Positions 5,515 to 6,999 of a stretch of DNA of 6,999 nt are shown piece after piece. The DNA is from Miltoncostaeaceae bacterium. Its GTDB lineage: Bacteria > Actinomycetota > Thermoleophilia > Miltoncostaeales > Miltoncostaeaceae. Location: contig JAUVQP010000085.1 of assembly GCA_030598075.1 (NCBI GenBank), positions 1-6,999 on the forward strand, in the 5' to 3' direction. Both the position numbers and the translations under genes were made by a program. The notes below the pieces were generated by a model that had not been told where the DNA came from, ran no database searches, and saw nothing but the letters and a program-made list of their open reading frames with translations. Numbering within the stretch: position 1 is the stretch's first letter; each line of letters opens with the position of its first letter.

Positions 5515-6780
5515 ATGGGTCACGGGGACACCGTCGAGGCGCACGGGCAGCGCGCGCTGGCGGCGATCCAACCGAACCACACCGGGACCACCATGGCCCG
5601 GGGCGAGGGCTCCTGGGTCTGGGACCCGGAAGGCAGGAAGTACCTCGACCTCGTGAGCGGCATCGCCACTCTCAACCTCGGGCACGGGCGTCCCGAGGTC
5701 CTTGCCGCCGCCCAGGCGCAGATGCACACGCTCGCGCACGGGGGCGGGGCCTTCCTCGATCAGCCGGTCTACGCGTTCGCCGAGCGGCTGGCGGGGATCA
5801 CGCCCGACGGCATCGACTCCATCCTCTTTTCCGCGACCGGCTCCGGCGCCAACGAGTCGGCGCTCCACATGGCGCGGGTCGCCACCGGCCGCGACGACAT
5901 CGTGTCGTTTCGAGGGAGCTTTCACGGCCGAACCGAAGCGGCGCTCGCCGCGTCGGTGTCCCGCGCCGAGTTCCGGACGAAGATTCTCGCCACGGACGTC
6001 ACCGTCGCGCCATTTCCCCATGTCGAGGCGCCCGGCGAAGAGCCCGACGACCTCGCGGACAGGGCCCTCGCCGAGCTCGACGAGATCCACGAGACGGAGT
6101 GCCTGCCCGAGGAGGTCGCCGCCTACGTGGTCGAGCCGGTGCAGGGGCTCGGCGGCTGTTTTCCCGCGGGCGAGCGCTTCCTGAGCGGGCTTCGCGAGCG
6201 AGCGGACAGGTACGGGATCCTGCTCCTGTTCGACGAGGTCCAGACGGGGATGGGCAGAACGGGAGCGTGGTTCGCCGCGGAGCGCTACGGCGTCACTCCG
6301 GATGCCCTCACCTCCGCGAAGGCGCTCGGCAGCGGTTTTCCGATCTCGGCGCTCGCAACGCGGCACGAGCTTGTCGAGTCGCTTCAAAAGAGTGGGCACG
6401 GCTCGACGTTCGCCGCGAGCCCGGTGGCGTGCGCGGCCGGCCAGGCGGCCATCGACGTCGTCGAGCGGGAGGGGATCCTCGAGCGCGTGTGGGCCTCTGG
6501 CGAGGTCGTCCTGGCGCGACTCGATGCGATCGCCTCAGAGCACGAGTCGCTGCGGCGGGCCCGTGGACTCGGCTACATGCTGGCGCTGGCATGCCGAGAT
6601 CGCGAGGCGGCCGTCGCGATCGCCGAGGGGTGCATCGATCGCGGGGTGTTGGTGACCCATTCCGGGATGCACGCGGACACCGTCCGGCTCATCCCCCCTC
6701 TCACGATCAGCGACGAGGAGCTCGACTTCGGTCTCGGCGTCGTCGAGGAGGCGGCCGCCGCGGCCGACGCCGCCCCCTGA
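5515..6780 (+). CDS. Class III PLP-dependent aminotransferase (GABA / acetylornithine aminotransferase-like)
   Basis: The 421-residue product has the normal length of class III (omega-) aminotransferases, cytosolic enzymes that move an amino group, often from a terminal amine, to a keto acid. Signature elements appear in order: SATGSGANESALHMAR (106-121, cofactor phosphate loop), SFHGRT (135-140), VEPVQGLGG (206-214), FDEVQTGMGRTG (239-250) with the ring-N Asp240, SAKALGSGFP (267-276) with the Schiff-base Lys269, and GSTFAASPVACAAG (296-309), where most relatives have GTFGGNP. All core catalytic residues are present, so it should be active. ATG 5515 is chosen because AGGGAG (5504-5509) lies 5 bases upstream and the family N-terminus (IQPNHTG) begins soon after; the open frame back to 5215 overlaps the methyltransferase and is not needed. 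No arginine or GABA pathway gene is nearby, so I give no symbol. Amino donor unknown. A GC hairpin follows the stop. Confidence 0.92.
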   Translation: MGHGDTVEAHGQRALAAIQPNHTGTTMARGEGSWVWDPEGRKYLDLVSGIATLNLGHGRPEVLAAAQAQMHTLAHGGGAFLDQPVYAFAERLAGITPDGIDSILFSATGSGANESALHMARVATGRDDIVSFRGSFHGRTEAALAASVSRAEFRTKILATDVTVAPFPHVEAPGEEPDDLADRALAELDEIHETECLPEEVAAYVVEPVQGLGGCFPAGERFLSGLRERADRYGILLLFDEVQTGMGRTGAWFAAERYGVTPDALTSAKALGSGFPISALATRHELVESLQKSGHGSTFAASPVACAAGQAAIDVVEREGILERVWASGEVVLARLDAIASEHESLRRARGLGYMLALACRDREAAVAIAEGCIDRGVLVTHSGMHADTVRLIPPLTISDEELDFGLGVVEEAAAAADAAP

Positions 6781-6786
6781 CCGCAA

Positions 6787-6807
6787 GGCGGCGGGTCGAC
6801 GGCCGCC
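6787..6807 (+). terminator. GC-rich stem-loop after the aminotransferase gene
   Basis: GGCGGC (6787-6792) pairs with GCCGCC (6802-6807) around a 9-base loop that contains the palindrome GTCGAC. It begins 6 bases after the TGA. There is no T-run, so termination strength is uncertain. Confidence 0.35.
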
Positions 6808-6815
6808 CCGCTCGG

Positions 6816-6845
6816 TTGACCGCCCAGCCGAGGGCTGGTTAGGGT
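6816..6845 (+). promoter_or_regulatory. Promoter for the last, secreted-protein gene
   Basis: TTGACC (6816-6821) and TAGGGT (6840-6845) are 18 bp apart, a good actinobacterial housekeeping-type promoter (TTGAC, TANNNT). The start site would be near 6852, a few bases before the strong ribosome binding site GGAGGAG (6858-6864). A perfect inverted repeat, CCAGCC (6824-6829) and GGCTGG (6833-6838), fills the spacer and could be an operator half-site pair. Confidence 0.55.
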
Positions 6846-6868
6846 GGCGGCCAACCCGGAGGAGCACG

Positions 6869-6883
6869 GTGAGAAAGGCCTAG
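6869..6883 (+). other. Four-codon leader frame (GTG ... TAG) in front of the last gene
   Basis: GTG 6869 sits 4 bases after GGAGGAG (6858-6864), the best ribosome binding site of this promoter, but reads only Met-Arg-Lys-Ala before TAG 6881-6883. The same frame continues after the stop into a signal peptide. It is either a true mini-leader that couples translation to GTG 6893, or the original start of the gene interrupted by a nonsense change. Confidence 0.45.
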
Positions 6884-6892
6884 GGCGGGGGA

Positions 6893-6999
6893 GTGCGGGC
6901 GGCGGTCGGATCGGTCGCGCTACTCGCCGTGCTGCTGGCCGTGGGGCTGGCGCCGTCGAGCGTCCTCGCCGCGGAAGCCGTCGAGACGCAGTACGTCGC
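6893..6999 (+). CDS. Secreted or exported protein, N-terminal fragment (3' end outside window)
   Basis: From GTG 6893 the frame is open to the right edge (35 codons). It encodes a classical Sec signal peptide: Arg at position 2, a hydrophobic core of Ala, Val and Leu at about residues 4-18 (VALLAVLLAVGL at 8-19), and a c-region PSSVLA followed by AEAVE, with cleavage predicted after about residue 26. Only about nine residues of the mature protein are visible, so its function cannot be told. GGCGGGGGA lies directly against the GTG, which is too close for a good ribosome binding site. The better site and start are at 6858-6871 in the same frame, but TAG 6881 separates them. A promoter (6816-6845) and a hairpin after the aminotransferase suggest a separate transcription unit. 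The signal peptide is clear; the exact start is uncertain. Confidence 0.6.
   Translation, partial: MRAAVGSVALLAVLLAVGLAPSSVLAAEAVETQYV

Noticed and set aside
5478..6842. 454-codon + strand frame overlapping the aminotransferase
   Set aside because: Arg-rich translation in the wrong frame; the aminotransferase in the other frame holds every catalytic motif.

Overview
The window is very GC-rich, with strongly G/C-biased third codon positions, frequent GTG starts and TANNNT-type -10 boxes. This fits a high-GC actinobacterium. A deep-branching lineage such as Thermoleophilia is a guess from the protein style only. I see no rRNA, tRNA, CRISPR array, insertion sequence or phage gene. All gaps between genes are shorter than about 205 bases.

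Layout, left to right: (1) the 3' end of an unrecognised + strand gene (to 843). (2) A convergent intergenic zone with two inverted repeats. (3) A small minus-strand gene (1047-1358) for a SemiSWEET/PQ-loop membrane protein, a sugar-transporter family, with two hallmark residues changed. (4) A 189-base divergent intergenic region holding four tandem 11-bp repeats placed exactly 8 bp upstream of a -10-like box. (5) A 955-residue + strand regulator (1548-4415): OmpR-type winged helix, STAND/AAA-type ATPase, long TPR-like tail. (6) An ArsM-like SAM methyltransferase (4499-5392) that lacks the SNC cysteine. (7) A class III PLP-dependent aminotransferase (5515-6780). (8) A promoter, strong RBS and the start of a secreted-protein gene running off the right edge, with an amber codon at its fifth codon.

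How they may work together (inference): the regulator, methyltransferase and aminotransferase are co-directional with gaps of 83 and 122 bases. Weak promoters may precede each of the last two, so they form a loose cluster rather than a tight operon. The regulator has the domain logic of AfsR-like proteins (DNA-binding winged helix, nucleotide switch, TPR sensor). The 11-bp repeats upstream of it match the spacing rule known for SARP/OmpR-type winged helices, so they are the best candidate operator, able to act on both the regulator and the divergent SemiSWEET gene. The substrates of the methyltransferase, aminotransferase and transporter cannot be read from the sequence.

The points most worth checking are the 11-bp repeat promoter, the amber codon in the last gene, the changed catalytic cysteine of the ArsM-like enzyme and the changed pocket residues of the SemiSWEET protein.
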